This document shows positions 18,905 to 27,219 of a DNA stretch of 64,000 nt, in pieces. The notes below the pieces were generated by a model, which saw nothing but the letters and a program-made list of their open reading frames with translations, had not been told where the DNA came from and searched no databases. The DNA comes from Brooklawnia sp032229645 (lineage in GTDB: Bacteria; Actinomycetota; Actinomycetes; Propionibacteriales; Propionibacteriaceae), in NCBI GenBank assembly GCA_963722295.1, contig CAVRLB010000003.1, positions 124,001-188,000 of the forward strand, read 5' to 3'. A program made the translations under genes and the position numbers. Position 1 is the first letter of the stretch. Each line of letters begins with the position of its first letter.

Positions 18905-20092
18905 GTGGCCACTGCATCGCAGAATTACTTGGCAGTCATCAAGGTAGTTGGCGTCGGCGGCGGCGGTGTGAATGCGGTCAACCGCATGATCGAGTCGGGC
19001 CTCAAGGGCGTTGAGTTCATCGCGGTCAACACCGACGCGCAGGCCTTGCTGATGAGCGACGCCGATGTCAAGCTCGACATCGGCCGCGATCTGACACGAG
19101 GGTTGGGCGCGGGGGCGGATCCTGAGAAGGGACGCCAGGCGGCCGAAGACCACGCAGACCAGATCGAGGATGCCCTGAAGGGCGCCGACATGGTCTTCGT
19201 TACTGCCGGTGAAGGTGGCGGTACCGGTACCGGTGGCGCCCCGGTGGTCGCCAAGATCGCCCGTTCGCTGGGTGCCTTGACCATCGGCGTGGTGACCCGG
19301 CCGTTCTCCTTCGAAGGGCGTCGGCGCGCGAACCAGGCCGAAACGGGTATCGAGATGCTCGCCGATGAGGTCGACACCCTGATCGTGATTCCCAACGACA
19401 AGCTGCTCGAGATGACCGATGTCAGGGTGGCCATTCTCGATGCGTTCAAGCAGGCCGACCAGGTGCTGATGCAAGGGGTATCGGGCATCACCGATCTGAT
19501 CACCACGCCCGGCCTGATCAACCTCGACTTCGCGGACGTCAAGTCCGTCATGAGCAACGCCGGATCGGCACTCATGGGCATCGGTTCGGCACGCGGCGAC
19601 GACCGGGCCAGGCAGGCGGCCGAACAGGCGATTTCCAGCCCGCTGCTGGAGGCCAGCATCGACGGGGCACGCGGGGTGCTGCTCTCGATCGCGGGCGGCT
19701 CCGACCTGGGCCTCTTCGAGGTCAGTGAGGCCGCGAACCTGATCGAGCAGGCTGCTCACGACGAAGCGAACATCATCTTCGGTACCGTCATTGACGATGC
19801 GCTCGGCGACGAGGTCCGTGTCACGGTCATCGCGGCGGGCTTCGATTCCGGCCAGCCGACTCCCAAGCCGAGGCCGGTGGCCGCCGTGCAGCAACCCGAG
19901 CGGCGGCCCGCCGCCAAGGCCGAGCCGATGATCAACCGCCAGAACGAGCAGCGCCGGTTCGTCCCGAACTCGGCTCCGGCCAATGACGATCACAACGAGC
20001 CGACGCACATGAGCAAGCGTCCGGTCGCTCCGGTGGCGGTTCCGGTCGATGACGAGGATGACGGTCTGGACATTCCCGACTTCATGAAGTGA
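18905..20092 (+). CDS. ftsZ: cell division GTPase FtsZ
   Basis: 395-residue tubulin homologue that forms the Z ring. The tubulin signature GGGTGTGG is at residues 104-111; IKVVGVGGGGVNAVNRMI opens the GTPase domain, and the T7 loop region reads NLDFADVKSVMSNAG. The variable linker (about 320-380) is Pro/Arg-rich, and the C-terminal peptide DDGLDIPDFMK is the docking site for SepF. I chose the GTG giving VATASQNYLAVIK, matching the family's N terminus; upstream in-frame TTG starts would add 10 or more atypical residues. The SD is weak (GGGGCGG). Confidence 0.95.
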   Translation: MATASQNYLAVIKVVGVGGGGVNAVNRMIESGLKGVEFIAVNTDAQALLMSDADVKLDIGRDLTRGLGAGADPEKGRQAAEDHADQIEDALKGADMVFVTAGEGGGTGTGGAPVVAKIARSLGALTIGVVTRPFSFEGRRRANQAETGIEMLADEVDTLIVIPNDKLLEMTDVRVAILDAFKQADQVLMQGVSGITDLITTPGLINLDFADVKSVMSNAGSALMGIGSARGDDRARQAAEQAISSPLLEASIDGARGVLLSIAGGSDLGLFEVSEAANLIEQAAHDEANIIFGTVIDDALGDEVRVTVIAAGFDSGQPTPKPRPVAAVQQPERRPAAKAEPMINRQNEQRRFVPNSAPANDDHNEPTHMSKRPVAPVAVPVDDEDDGLDIPDFMK

Positions 20093-20099
20093 GTCGGGC

Positions 20100-20900
20100 G
20101 TGTTCGCCACATTCATCGAACCCGCCGCCAATCGGGGCGTCGGTGTTGTATTCACCGATCGTTTGGGTGGGGTCTCCACAGGACCGCTGGCCGAATTGAA
20201 TCTCGGACGCAGCGACTTGGACGAACTGGACAGTCTGCGCGCGAACATGGCGCTGGTGCGCCAGGCCTCCGGGTTCGTGCGACTTGCTGCCGTGCATCAG
20301 GTGCACGGCACAGCGGTGCACCTGGCAGATGAGGATGGGCGGGACTGGTCGTGTGATGATTGGATCGGCGACGGCGTGGCCGGCGCGCAACGGTTGCCGG
20401 TGGCGGACGCCATCGTCACGACCACGCCTGGACTTGCTGTGATGATCCGCGTAGCCGATTGCGTGCCGGTCGTGCTGGCAGACCAGGCGGCCGGCATCGT
20501 CGGCTGTGCTCACGCCGGACGAGTCGGCTTGCTGGACGCAGTGCTGCCGGGCACGGTGCAGGCGATGTACGACGCCGGAGCCCAGCAGATCACCGCCTGG
20601 ATCGGTCCGCACATCTGCAGCGACTGCTATGAGGTTCCCTCCGAGATGGCGGACGAGGCAGCCGACCGGCTTCCCGAGTGCCGAGCCATCACTCGTTGGG
20701 GGACGCCGGGCATCGATCTGGGTGCCGGAGCCGCCGCACAGCTGGCGCGACTCGGGGTGCAGGTACATCGCGTGGATCCGTGCACCTTGACCACACCTAG
20801 TCTTTTCTCGCACCGCGGAGACGGCCCCGGCGCGGGCCGCCAGATCGGCTTGGCCTGGATTGGCGATTGCGCACCGAATGGCGGGCGTGTCGCAACCTGA
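20100..20900 (+). CDS. pgeF: peptidoglycan editing factor PgeF / multicopper-oxidase-like YfiH family
   Basis: 266-residue protein with the laccase-domain (DUF152) signatures: VHQVHGTAVH, RVADCVPVVLADQ and CAHAGRVGLLDAVLPG, where His and Cys residues form the metal site. In Escherichia coli this family removes misincorporated L-Ser from peptidoglycan precursors; purine nucleoside-cleaving activity has also been shown for relatives. The GTG start is 7 nt after the ftsZ stop, and the gene is found at this place, before sepF, in most actinobacteria. Which activity it has here is not decidable from sequence. Confidence 0.88.
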   Translation: MFATFIEPAANRGVGVVFTDRLGGVSTGPLAELNLGRSDLDELDSLRANMALVRQASGFVRLAAVHQVHGTAVHLADEDGRDWSCDDWIGDGVAGAQRLPVADAIVTTTPGLAVMIRVADCVPVVLADQAAGIVGCAHAGRVGLLDAVLPGTVQAMYDAGAQQITAWIGPHICSDCYEVPSEMADEAADRLPECRAITRWGTPGIDLGAGAAAQLARLGVQVHRVDPCTLTTPSLFSHRGDGPGAGRQIGLAWIGDCAPNGGRVAT

Positions 20901-20981
20901 TCTTCCGCGTCTTGGCCAATTCGTTGGATAGGCTCGGATCGATTTCAGGATCACTCCTCGGTCGAGCGCGAAAGGGTTGAC

Positions 20982-21485
20982 ATGGCGCAGGGCATTCGTA
21001 AGGCGGCCGCCTGGCTCGGATTGGTCCGTGACGAAGAGGACGAGCGCTACGGCGACGATGTCGAGCAGTTCAGCGAACCGATCTACGGTTACGAGCAACC
21101 CGAGGAGGTGTCGACCGTGACCCCGATCAACCGTCGACCCAGCCAGCCGGATCACTATCGTGAGCCGTCCGCCACCGATTCTGGCGCTGCCGAGCCGATC
21201 AAGGCCGACCTCGGGCGCATCATCACGGTTCACCCACGGGCATTCAACGAGGCGCGCACGATCGGCGAGCATTTCCGCGACGGTGTGCCGGTGATCATGA
21301 ACCTGACCGACATGGAGGACGCCGACGCGCGTCGGCTGATCGATTTCGGCGCCGGGCTGATCTTTGGGCTGCGTGGCACGATAGAGCGTGTGACCAGCAA
21401 GGTCTTCCTGCTGTCGCCCAACAACGTCAATGTGACCGCCGAAGATAAAGAACGCATCAAGGGCGGTTTCTTCAATCAGAGTTGA
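20982..21485 (+). CDS. sepF: cell division protein SepF
   Basis: 167-residue FtsZ membrane anchor. The first residues MAQGIRKAAAWLGLVRDE form an amphipathic membrane-binding helix. An acidic, tyrosine-containing linker (about 20-75) follows, then the SepF core from about residue 78 to 160 (ITVHPRAFNEARTIGEHFRD, VIMNLTDMEDADARRLIDF). SepF is the essential FtsZ anchor in actinobacteria, which lack FtsA and ZipA. An AAAGGG Shine-Dalgarno precedes the ATG. It is followed 12 nt later by yggT. Confidence 0.95.
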   Translation: MAQGIRKAAAWLGLVRDEEDERYGDDVEQFSEPIYGYEQPEEVSTVTPINRRPSQPDHYREPSATDSGAAEPIKADLGRIITVHPRAFNEARTIGEHFRDGVPVIMNLTDMEDADARRLIDFGAGLIFGLRGTIERVTSKVFLLSPNNVNVTAEDKERIKGGFFNQS

Positions 21486-21497
21486 GGTTTCTCGCAG

Positions 21498-21788
21498 ATG
21501 CAGACTGTCGGCTGGCTCTTGTACATGCTGCTCCAGATCTACATTTGGGTGCTGCTTGCCCGAATGATCATCAGCTGGATCCCGATGATCGCCCCGCGCT
21601 GGCGCCCTCGCGGTATCCTCGCCTCGCTTTTTGAAGTGGTATACACGCTGACCGATCCGCCGATCCGCGCCTTCCGCAAGCTCATCCCGCCGCTCAATCT
21701 CGGGGGCGTAAGTCTCGACATCGCCTTTATGGCAGTTTTGATCGTGATCTTCGTGCTACAGCGCGTGATCCTCGGTGTCTTCTTCTGA
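21498..21788 (+). CDS. YggT family membrane protein
   Basis: 96-residue protein with two hydrophobic helices (about residues 4-26 and 72-94) separated by TDPPIRAFRKLIPP, the hallmark of the YggT family. The gene sits between sepF and divIVA throughout actinobacteria, suggesting a role in envelope growth or division, but no biochemical function is established. Probably cotranscribed with sepF (12-nt gap). Confidence 0.88.
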   Translation: MQTVGWLLYMLLQIYIWVLLARMIISWIPMIAPRWRPRGILASLFEVVYTLTDPPIRAFRKLIPPLNLGGVSLDIAFMAVLIVIFVLQRVILGVFF

Positions 21789-21866
21789 ATGGTGCGTCGC
21801 TTGGGTATGCATTGTGCGTCTTGGTCAGGCGTCTTAGTGAGCCATGGAGTAATCTAAACAAGTCAA

Positions 21867-21886
21867 AAGTGCGCTTCGGTGCACTT
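21867..21886 (+). other. UUCG-capped stem-loop before divIVA
   Basis: AAGTGCGC and GTGCACTT (21867-21874 and 21879-21886) pair over 8 bp, with one G-U, and are capped by the very stable TTCG tetraloop. No T-run follows, so it is a poor Rho-independent terminator on its own. It may be a processing or 3'-end structure for sepF-yggT, or part of the divIVA 5' leader; a TAATCT hexamer at 21850-21855 would place it at the start of that transcript. Confidence 0.5.
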
Positions 21887-21956
21887 CACGACGAAGAGAT
21901 AAGGTCGGGCTACCCTGGCTCGTCCGGACAATTGAGCCTGCGATCTGGAGTAAGAG

Positions 21957-23219
21957 ATGACTCTGTCCCTCGATGAGGTACGCAATATCCGCTTCCCGAT
22001 GGCGCGTAAGCCAAGCGAGGACGGATACCGTGCCAGCGCGGTCGACAACTTCATGGACAAACTGGAAGTCAGTTACGCCCAGTTGGCCGAGGAACTCGAA
22101 CGGCTTCGTGCTGCTAGTTCTGCCGGTTCGGGTGAAGCAGATGACGCATTGCGCGGCCAGTTGCAGAGTGCGCAGGCCGAGTCCAGCCGACTCGGTGCCC
22201 AACTGGACGCGCTGCGCAACGAGCATTCTTCGACGCAGACGTCGAGCGCCCAGTTGCAGCAGGACAACGAACGACTGAGCGGCGAAGTCAATCAGCTGCG
22301 TAGCCAGCTTGACGAGTTGCGTGCCAGCAGCGACCTGTCGAAGACCGGCGGTGAGCAGCTGCGCGCCGAGAACGAGGACCTGCATCGTCAGCTCGACGAG
22401 TTGCGTGGTCAGCTGAATCAGGCCCGGCAAGAGCTAGTGTCCGCTCAGCAGCAGGCAGAGGCCGCTAGGCAGGCGCAGGTCGCCGCCCCGCGCGTGGTGA
22501 TGGATGGTGCCGCCGGCGATGTCCGTCAGATTCGCGTGACGTCCAGCGCCGAGGCCAGCTCGGCCGTCGTCCGTCTTGTCGAACTCGCGACCGATCAGGC
22601 CGAGACGCTGCTGTCCGACGCAGATGCCGAGTCGCGCCGCCGGATCGCTGAGGCGAGCAGTCAGGCCGAGCGCACCACTGCCGAGGCCCGTGCTCGCGCC
22701 GAGCAACTCGATCACGAGTCGCGTTCGGCAGCCGAGCAGCTGGATCGCGAGTCCAAGGCGCGCGCCGAGCAGCTCGATCACGAGTCCAAGGCTCGCGCCG
22801 AGCAACTCGATCACGAGTCGCGTTCGGCGGCCGAGCAGCTGGATCGCGAGTCCAAGGCTCGCGCCGAGCAGTTGGACACCGAGAGCCGCCAGCAGGCAGA
22901 TCGTCTGCTCGGTGAGGCGCGCTCTCGTGCCGATCATCTGGACGCCGAGGTTCGCGAGCGTCGCGGCGACCTGTTCGCCAGCCTGGAGAGCGATCGCGAT
23001 GTGCTGGTCGATCGAGTTAACCAGCTGCGCGACTACGAGGAAAACTACCGCCGCACCTTCACCGGCTTCCTGCAGTCGCAGATCGATCAGCTCGGGCAGG
23101 CCCCCATCAGTCCAAGCCAGCGTCCCGACACCGATGCGATGTACGGTCTGGGTCAGCCGCAGGTTTCGACGCCGCGCCTCGATGCCCTGGTCAACGAGAC
23201 TCGTAACGAACTGAACTGA
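21957..23219 (+). CDS. DivIVA/Wag31-like polar growth scaffold
   Basis: 420-residue, largely coiled-coil protein. The N terminus (LSLDEVRNIRFPMARKPS then a GYRASAVDNFMDKLE helix) is the DivIVA membrane-curvature-sensing domain. A long Gln/Glu/Leu-rich coil follows (about residues 40-160), a less regular segment, and from about 215 to 340 a second coil built of 11-residue repeats (see repeat entry). In actinobacteria Wag31 recruits the elongation machinery to cell poles. It is considerably longer than mycobacterial Wag31 (about 260). ATG with GGAG 6-7 nt upstream. Confidence 0.9.
   Translation: MTLSLDEVRNIRFPMARKPSEDGYRASAVDNFMDKLEVSYAQLAEELERLRAASSAGSGEADDALRGQLQSAQAESSRLGAQLDALRNEHSSTQTSSAQLQQDNERLSGEVNQLRSQLDELRASSDLSKTGGEQLRAENEDLHRQLDELRGQLNQARQELVSAQQQAEAARQAQVAAPRVVMDGAAGDVRQIRVTSSAEASSAVVRLVELATDQAETLLSDADAESRRRIAEASSQAERTTAEARARAEQLDHESRSAAEQLDRESKARAEQLDHESKARAEQLDHESRSAAEQLDRESKARAEQLDTESRQQADRLLGEARSRADHLDAEVRERRGDLFASLESDRDVLVDRVNQLRDYEENYRRTFTGFLQSQIDQLGQAPISPSQRPDTDAMYGLGQPQVSTPRLDALVNETRNELN
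22692..22889 (+). repeat. six 33-bp tandem repeats encoding 11-residue coiled-coil units in divIVA
   Basis: Residues 246-311 are six consecutive 11-mers: ARAEQLDHESR, SAAEQLDRESK, ARAEQLDHESK, ARAEQLDHESR, SAAEQLDRESK, ARAEQLDTESR. Two more degenerate units follow (QQADRLLGEAR, SRADHLDAEVR) and others precede. The DNA is nearly identical between units, implying recent duplication. An 11-residue period (hendecad) gives a slightly right-handed coiled coil, unlike the heptads earlier in the protein. Confidence 0.92.
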
Positions 23220-23240
23220 GGACCCTGATTCAGCCGAACA

Positions 23241-23290
23241 GACCCGGTGTTCCCGGCATCCCAGAAGGTGCTCGAGCGCCGGGTCTCTTG
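23241..23290 (+). terminator. terminator-like hairpin after divIVA
   Basis: GACCCGGTGTTC (23241-23252) pairs with GAGCGCCGGGTC (23274-23285) over 12 positions, two of them G-U, around a 21-nt loop. Only a short TCTT follows, so termination may be incomplete or Rho-assisted. It ends the dcw transcript. Confidence 0.55.
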
Positions 23291-23375
23291 GCGTCTCGCG
23301 GGTTTCACCGCACTGGGCGGCAACCTCATTTTTCCAGGCAGTTCGAGCGGGTTCGATTGCGCTCAGGCGTCGTCG

Positions 23376-23403
23376 TTGCGCTCTGGGCGGTGAGGTGTAC
23401 ACT
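23376..23403 (+). promoter_or_regulatory. candidate promoter of the DksA/TraR-like gene
   Basis: TTGCGC (23376-23381), 16-bp spacer, TACACT (23398-23403), placing a start about 20 nt upstream of the AGGGAG-preceded ATG. It lies just after the terminator-like hairpin, consistent with a new transcription unit. Confidence 0.4.
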
Positions 23404-23430
23404 GCCCGAAATACGTACTAGGGAGAATTG

Positions 23431-23859
23431 ATGGCTACCACCAAACCTGCCGACGAGGCGGTACTCACGGCCCTGCCGGTTCTCGATGGGGAGGACCCCT
23501 GGACCGCCGAAGAGGTTGCCGAGGTTCGTGCGGAGCTGGTCGAGGAACGCGACCGTTTGCGTGCGGCCGTTGCCCACACGCAAGCCGAACTGGCTGAACT
23601 GATGACCGAGGGCAGCGACGGCGCTGGCCGTGACCCGGCCGACGTCGGTTCGTCCAATTTCGAGCGCGATCAAGAGCTGTCGTTGCACAACAATCAGCGA
23701 AAGATGCTCGACCAGACCGAGCAGGCAGTCAAGGCCCTGGCAGCGGGCACCTATGGGTATTGCGAGAACTGCGGCAAGCCGATTGGCAAGGCCCGGTTGG
23801 AGGCATTCCCGCGTGCCACGATGTGTGTGTCATGCAAGCAGCGCCAGGAGAGGCGATAA
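23431..23859 (+). CDS. DksA/TraR-type C4 zinc-finger protein
   Basis: 142-residue protein: a helical, Glu-rich region (about residues 20-100) followed by a zinc finger with Cys111-x2-Cys114 and Cys132-x2-Cys135 (GYCENCGKPIGKARLEAFP). This resembles DksA/TraR proteins that reach into the RNA polymerase secondary channel; whether this actinobacterial relative acts on polymerase is unknown. Located next to divIVA and lspA in many actinobacteria. ATG chosen over an adjacent TTG because of the AGGGAG spacing. Its last codons overlap the proposed lspA start. Confidence 0.85.
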   Translation: MATTKPADEAVLTALPVLDGEDPWTAEEVAEVRAELVEERDRLRAAVAHTQAELAELMTEGSDGAGRDPADVGSSNFERDQELSLHNNQRKMLDQTEQAVKALAAGTYGYCENCGKPIGKARLEAFPRATMCVSCKQRQERR

Positions 23860-24413
23860 CTGCTGCGGCTCCCCAGCCCGGTGAGGTGGATGGGGAGAGC
23901 GCGCCGCTCCGGGTGCTCAGTGGTGCCACAAGCACGACACCGGCACCCGGAAAGTTCCGTATTCTGATGGCGGTCATGGCGCTGGTGCTCTATGCGCTTG
24001 ATCAGTTCACGAAGCACGTTGTGCTGCAGAAGTTGACGGTGGGTGACCCGATCGAGGTCGTTCCGGGTTTGCTTTGGTGGTCGCTGCATTTCAATCCCGG
24101 CGCGGCCTTCAGCATGGGCACTCAGTTCACTGTGGCAATCGCGGTTCTGGCGCTGTGCGTGCTGGTGGCGTTGATGGGGATCGTGGCACCCAGAGTGCGT
24201 GGCTGGTTGACCGCTGTCGCTGTCAGTTGGTTGATGGCCGGTGTGGCCGGGAACCTCACAGATCGGCTCTTTCGCGCGCCGGGGCCTTTCCGCGGCTATG
24301 TCGTCGATTTCATCGCGGTGCGCAGCTTCGCGGTCTTCAATGTGGCCGACATGTGCATTACGGGCGCGGCCATCCTGCTGATCATCTGGTCGGTCCGTTC
24401 GGAGCGCCGCTGA
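23832..24413 (+). CDS. lspA: lipoprotein signal peptidase (signal peptidase II)
   Basis: 193-residue aspartyl protease with four membrane helices that removes lipoprotein signal peptides. Catalytic aspartates are Asp144 (GNLTDRLF) and Asp173 (FNVADMC); LDQFTKHVV in the first helix and FNPGAAFSMG are also conserved. The N-terminal 45 residues before the first helix are Ala/Pro-rich and variable, so the start is uncertain: the ATG overlaps the upstream gene, while GTGs at 23886 and 23913 are alternatives. The stop overlaps the rluD start by one base. Confidence 0.9.
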   Translation: MQAAPGEAITAAAPQPGEVDGESAPLRVLSGATSTTPAPGKFRILMAVMALVLYALDQFTKHVVLQKLTVGDPIEVVPGLLWWSLHFNPGAAFSMGTQFTVAIAVLALCVLVALMGIVAPRVRGWLTAVAVSWLMAGVAGNLTDRLFRAPGPFRGYVVDFIAVRSFAVFNVADMCITGAAILLIIWSVRSERR

Positions 24414-25336
24414 TGGCACTGCTGCTGGTGCCCGACGGATTGGACGGTGAGCGCGTCGATCTGGCCGCCTCCCGGATGACCGGGCTCACTCGATCCCGGA
24501 TCGCCGACCTGATCGAGGACGGTGGGGTTCAGCTGGCTGGTGCGCCCGTGAGACGGGCATCTGTGAGGGTGCACGCCGGAGAACTGCTCGAAGTCGATAC
24601 CAGCGAGCCTGTGCGTCTCCCGAAGGTGACGCCGGTGCTGGCGGACGGGCTGCGGATCGTTCATGAGGACGCCGACCTGGTTGTCGTCGACAAGCCGGCC
24701 GGCGTCGCGGCGCATCCATCGCTGGGATGGGATGGTCCCGATGTGGTCTCCCATCTGGCCGCTGCGGGCGTGCAGGTTTCTACCTCTGGCGCGGCCGAGC
24801 GGCAGGGCATCGTCCAGCGGCTCGACGTGGGCACCTCGGGCCTGATGGTGGTAGCCAAGAGTGAGTACGCCTATTCGGTGCTCAAGCAGGCTTTTCGAGA
24901 CCGTACGGTCGACAAGGTCTATCTGGCGCTGGTCCAAGGTCATCCCGATCCGTTCAGCGGCACGATCGACGCGCCGATCGGACGTCACCCGGGTCACGAC
25001 TGGAAGTTCGCGGTCATCTCAGGTGGGCGACATTCGGTCACGCACTACGAGGCGGTCGAGGTGCTGCGGGCGGCCAGTCTGCTCGAAGTACACCTGGAGA
25101 CCGGTCGGACCCATCAGATCAGGGTGCATCTGTCGGCTATCGGGCATCCCTGCGTAGGCGACCCGCTCTACGGCTCCGATCCGGTACTGGCCGAAAGGCT
25201 GGGGCTGACGCGCCAGTGGTTGCATGCCATCCGGCTCGGATTCGTGCATCCTGGCAACGGAGAATATGTCATTTTCAGCTCGGAGCCCAGCCCCGATCTG
25301 AGCTCAGCGCTGGAGCTGGTTCGCGCCGAGTCTTGA
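24413..25336 (+). CDS. rluD: RluA/RluD-family 23S rRNA pseudouridine synthase
   Basis: 307 residues: an N-terminal S4-type RNA-binding domain (about 1-75), then the catalytic domain with Asp138 in QRLDVGTSGLMVVAKS. Further family motifs are DKPAGVAAHPS and ETGRTHQIRVHLSAIGHP. Its position directly after lspA (TGATG overlap) is a long-conserved pair in bacteria. The exact target uridines (1911/1915/1917 for RluD) are inferred from the family. Confidence 0.9.
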   Translation: MALLLVPDGLDGERVDLAASRMTGLTRSRIADLIEDGGVQLAGAPVRRASVRVHAGELLEVDTSEPVRLPKVTPVLADGLRIVHEDADLVVVDKPAGVAAHPSLGWDGPDVVSHLAAAGVQVSTSGAAERQGIVQRLDVGTSGLMVVAKSEYAYSVLKQAFRDRTVDKVYLALVQGHPDPFSGTIDAPIGRHPGHDWKFAVISGGRHSVTHYEAVEVLRAASLLEVHLETGRTHQIRVHLSAIGHPCVGDPLYGSDPVLAERLGLTRQWLHAIRLGFVHPGNGEYVIFSSEPSPDLSSALELVRAES

Positions 25337-25402
25337 CGTCAGGACGCCGGGCTTTGGCAACGCGATTGCTGGACTCTTATGGGATGACTGGACGTTCTCG
25401 GC

Positions 25403-25408
25403 TAGCCT
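25403..25408 (+). promoter_or_regulatory. leaderless -10 of pyk
   Basis: TAGCCT followed by 6 nt (AAGAGT) and the GTG start of pyk. No Shine-Dalgarno is present. This spacing puts transcription start on the start codon. A second possible promoter lies upstream: TTGGCA (25354-25359), 17 bp, TTATGG (25377-25382). Confidence 0.6.
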
Positions 25409-25414
25409 AAGAGT

Positions 25415-26830
25415 GTGCGTAGAGCAAAGATCGTTTGCACGCTAGGGCCGGCTACGTCGACCCAAGAGCGTATGGAAGAGCTGATTCATGCGGGTCTCGA
25501 TGTGGCCCGCTTCAATATGAGCCACGGCGACCATGCCGAGCACAAGAAGCGTTTGGACGAGACTCGGGCTGCGGCAAAGGCTGTCGGTAAGACGGTCGGC
25601 CTGCTGGCAGACCTGCAGGGTCCGAAGATTCGCCTCGGCAATTTCGTCGAAGGCAAAGTGAACCTGACCTACGGCCAGGAATTCACCATCACGATTGACG
25701 ACATCGATGGGGATGCCCACCGGGCCTCCACTACTTTCAAGGGGCTTCCGGGCGATGTCAAGCCCGGTGACACCATTCTTATCGACGATGGCCGGGTGGG
25801 CCTGGAGGCCGTTTCGGTCACCGACACCGACGTCGTCACGAAGGTCACGGTTGCCGGCCCGGTCAGCAACCATAAGGGCATCAACCTTCCAGGCGTGGCC
25901 GTGAACGTGCCCGCGCTGAGCGAGAAGGACGAGTCCGACTTGCGCTGGGCGCTGCAGAACGATTTCGACATGATCGCGCTGTCGTTCGTCCGCCGGGCAG
26001 ATGACATCACCCGCGTCCACGAGATCATGGACGAAGAAGGCATCCGGCTCCCTGTGATCGCGAAGATCGAGAAGCCGCAAGCGGTGGAGAACCTCAACGA
26101 GATCGTGGACGCCTTCGACGGCTTCATGGTGGCTCGTGGTGACCTCGGCGTGGAGCTTCCTCTGGAAGAAGTTCCTCTGGTGCAGAAGAGGATCATCCGC
26201 AAGGCCCGCAAGTGGGCCAAGCCGGTCATCGTTGCCACCCAGATGCTGGATTCGATGATCAGCGCCCCGCGGCCAACCCGCGCCGAGACCTCCGATGTTG
26301 CCAACGCGGTGCTCGACGGCGCCGATGCGGTCATGCTCTCGGGTGAAACCTCGGTGGGTGCCTACCCGGTCGAGACCGTGGAGACGATGGCCCGCATCGT
26401 TGAGAACACCGAGAAGCACGGTCTCAAGGAGATCAGCAAGATCAAGTGGGACCCGCACACCACCGGTGGCGTGATCGCGATGTCTGCTGCTCAAGCTGCG
26501 CAGCAGCTGGGCGCGAAGTACATGGTGGCCTTCACTCAGTCGGGCGATACGGCCCGTCGGATGTCCCGGTTGCGCGCGGAGATTCCGCTGGCAGTCTTCA
26601 CGCCCGAGGAGAAGACCGCGCACTGGCTGACGCTGTGCTGGGGCGCTCAGGTGTTCACGACCCCGTCGTATCCCAGTAACGAGGACATGGTGGTTGCGGT
26701 CAACGAGATCATGCAGGATCTGGGCCTGGTCAAGGTCGGTGATCCGGTCGTGATTGTCTTCGGCTCGCCGATCGGTCTCATTGGTAAGACGAACACGCTG
26801 CGTGTGCACCGCATCAAAGAGCGCAACTGA
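25415..26830 (+). CDS. pyk: pyruvate kinase
   Basis: 471-residue glycolytic enzyme converting PEP and ADP to pyruvate and ATP. Motifs: RRAKIVCTLGPATS at the N terminus, FNMSHG, IAKIEKPQAVENL with the catalytic Lys, MVARGDLGVELPLEEVP, and ATQMLDSMI. The protein begins at a GTG that gives the family's exact N terminus and has no ribosome binding site, fitting a leaderless transcript. A strong terminator follows. Confidence 0.96.
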   Translation: MRRAKIVCTLGPATSTQERMEELIHAGLDVARFNMSHGDHAEHKKRLDETRAAAKAVGKTVGLLADLQGPKIRLGNFVEGKVNLTYGQEFTITIDDIDGDAHRASTTFKGLPGDVKPGDTILIDDGRVGLEAVSVTDTDVVTKVTVAGPVSNHKGINLPGVAVNVPALSEKDESDLRWALQNDFDMIALSFVRRADDITRVHEIMDEEGIRLPVIAKIEKPQAVENLNEIVDAFDGFMVARGDLGVELPLEEVPLVQKRIIRKARKWAKPVIVATQMLDSMISAPRPTRAETSDVANAVLDGADAVMLSGETSVGAYPVETVETMARIVENTEKHGLKEISKIKWDPHTTGGVIAMSAAQAAQQLGAKYMVAFTQSGDTARRMSRLRAEIPLAVFTPEEKTAHWLTLCWGAQVFTTPSYPSNEDMVVAVNEIMQDLGLVKVGDPVVIVFGSPIGLIGKTNTLRVHRIKERN

Positions 26831-26859
26831 TCGAAGCAGGTAGCTGAATTCCTGTTGAC

Positions 26860-26912
26860 GAGCTTCCGCAGTCGGGCCGTTCGGCGCCGTCTGCGGAAGC
26901 TCTGTTTTCTTT
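26860..26912 (+). terminator. Rho-independent terminator of pyk
   Basis: GAGCTTCCGCAG (26860-26871) and CTGCGGAAGCTC (26891-26902) form a perfect 12-bp stem, followed by TGTTTTCTTT. One of the most convincing terminators in the window. Confidence 0.93.
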
Positions 26913-26981
26913 CATGACCCTGGGACGGAGCATCGACCCGTTCGTCCGAGTGCGGTCGCTGGCTGGTGGCAATCCATTCAT

Positions 26982-27170
26982 CGGCTGCCGGAAACCGCAG
27001 CTGCTGCCGGATTGATCGGGCTTGCCGGCAGCGGCTACCGGAAACCGCAGACGCTGCCGGATTGATCGGGCTTGCCGTCAGCGGCTACCGGAAACCGCAG
27101 CGGCTGCCGAATTGATCGGGCTTGCCGTCAGCGGCTACCGGAAACCGCAGACGCTGCCGAATGATCGGTA
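26982..27170. repeat. 50-bp intergenic tandem repeat, about 3.8 copies
   Basis: Units begin at 26982, 27032, 27082 and 27132, exactly 50 bp apart. Each contains CGGCTACCGGAAACCGCAG, then ACGCTGCCGGATTGATCGGG or a close variant, then CTTGCCGTCAG. The first unit is the most divergent and the last is truncated. GCGG...CCGC and GCAGCG...CGCTGC inverted matches let the units fold. The gap between the pyk terminator and tRNA-Leu (26913-27219) holds nothing else I recognise and no credible ORF. Confidence 0.9.
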
Positions 27171-27219
27171 GTCGGCGCGATTTCGGGTAGCCGCTGTTGC
27201 GGGCGCTGTGATGTTCTCT

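Noticed and set aside
22434..23402. 322-codon minus-strand open frame opposite the divIVA repeats
   Set aside because: Repetitive composition comes from the 33-bp repeats on the opposite strand.
25442..26809. 455-codon minus-strand open frame opposite pyk
   Set aside because: Mirror of pyk codon bias; no motif and no start signal.
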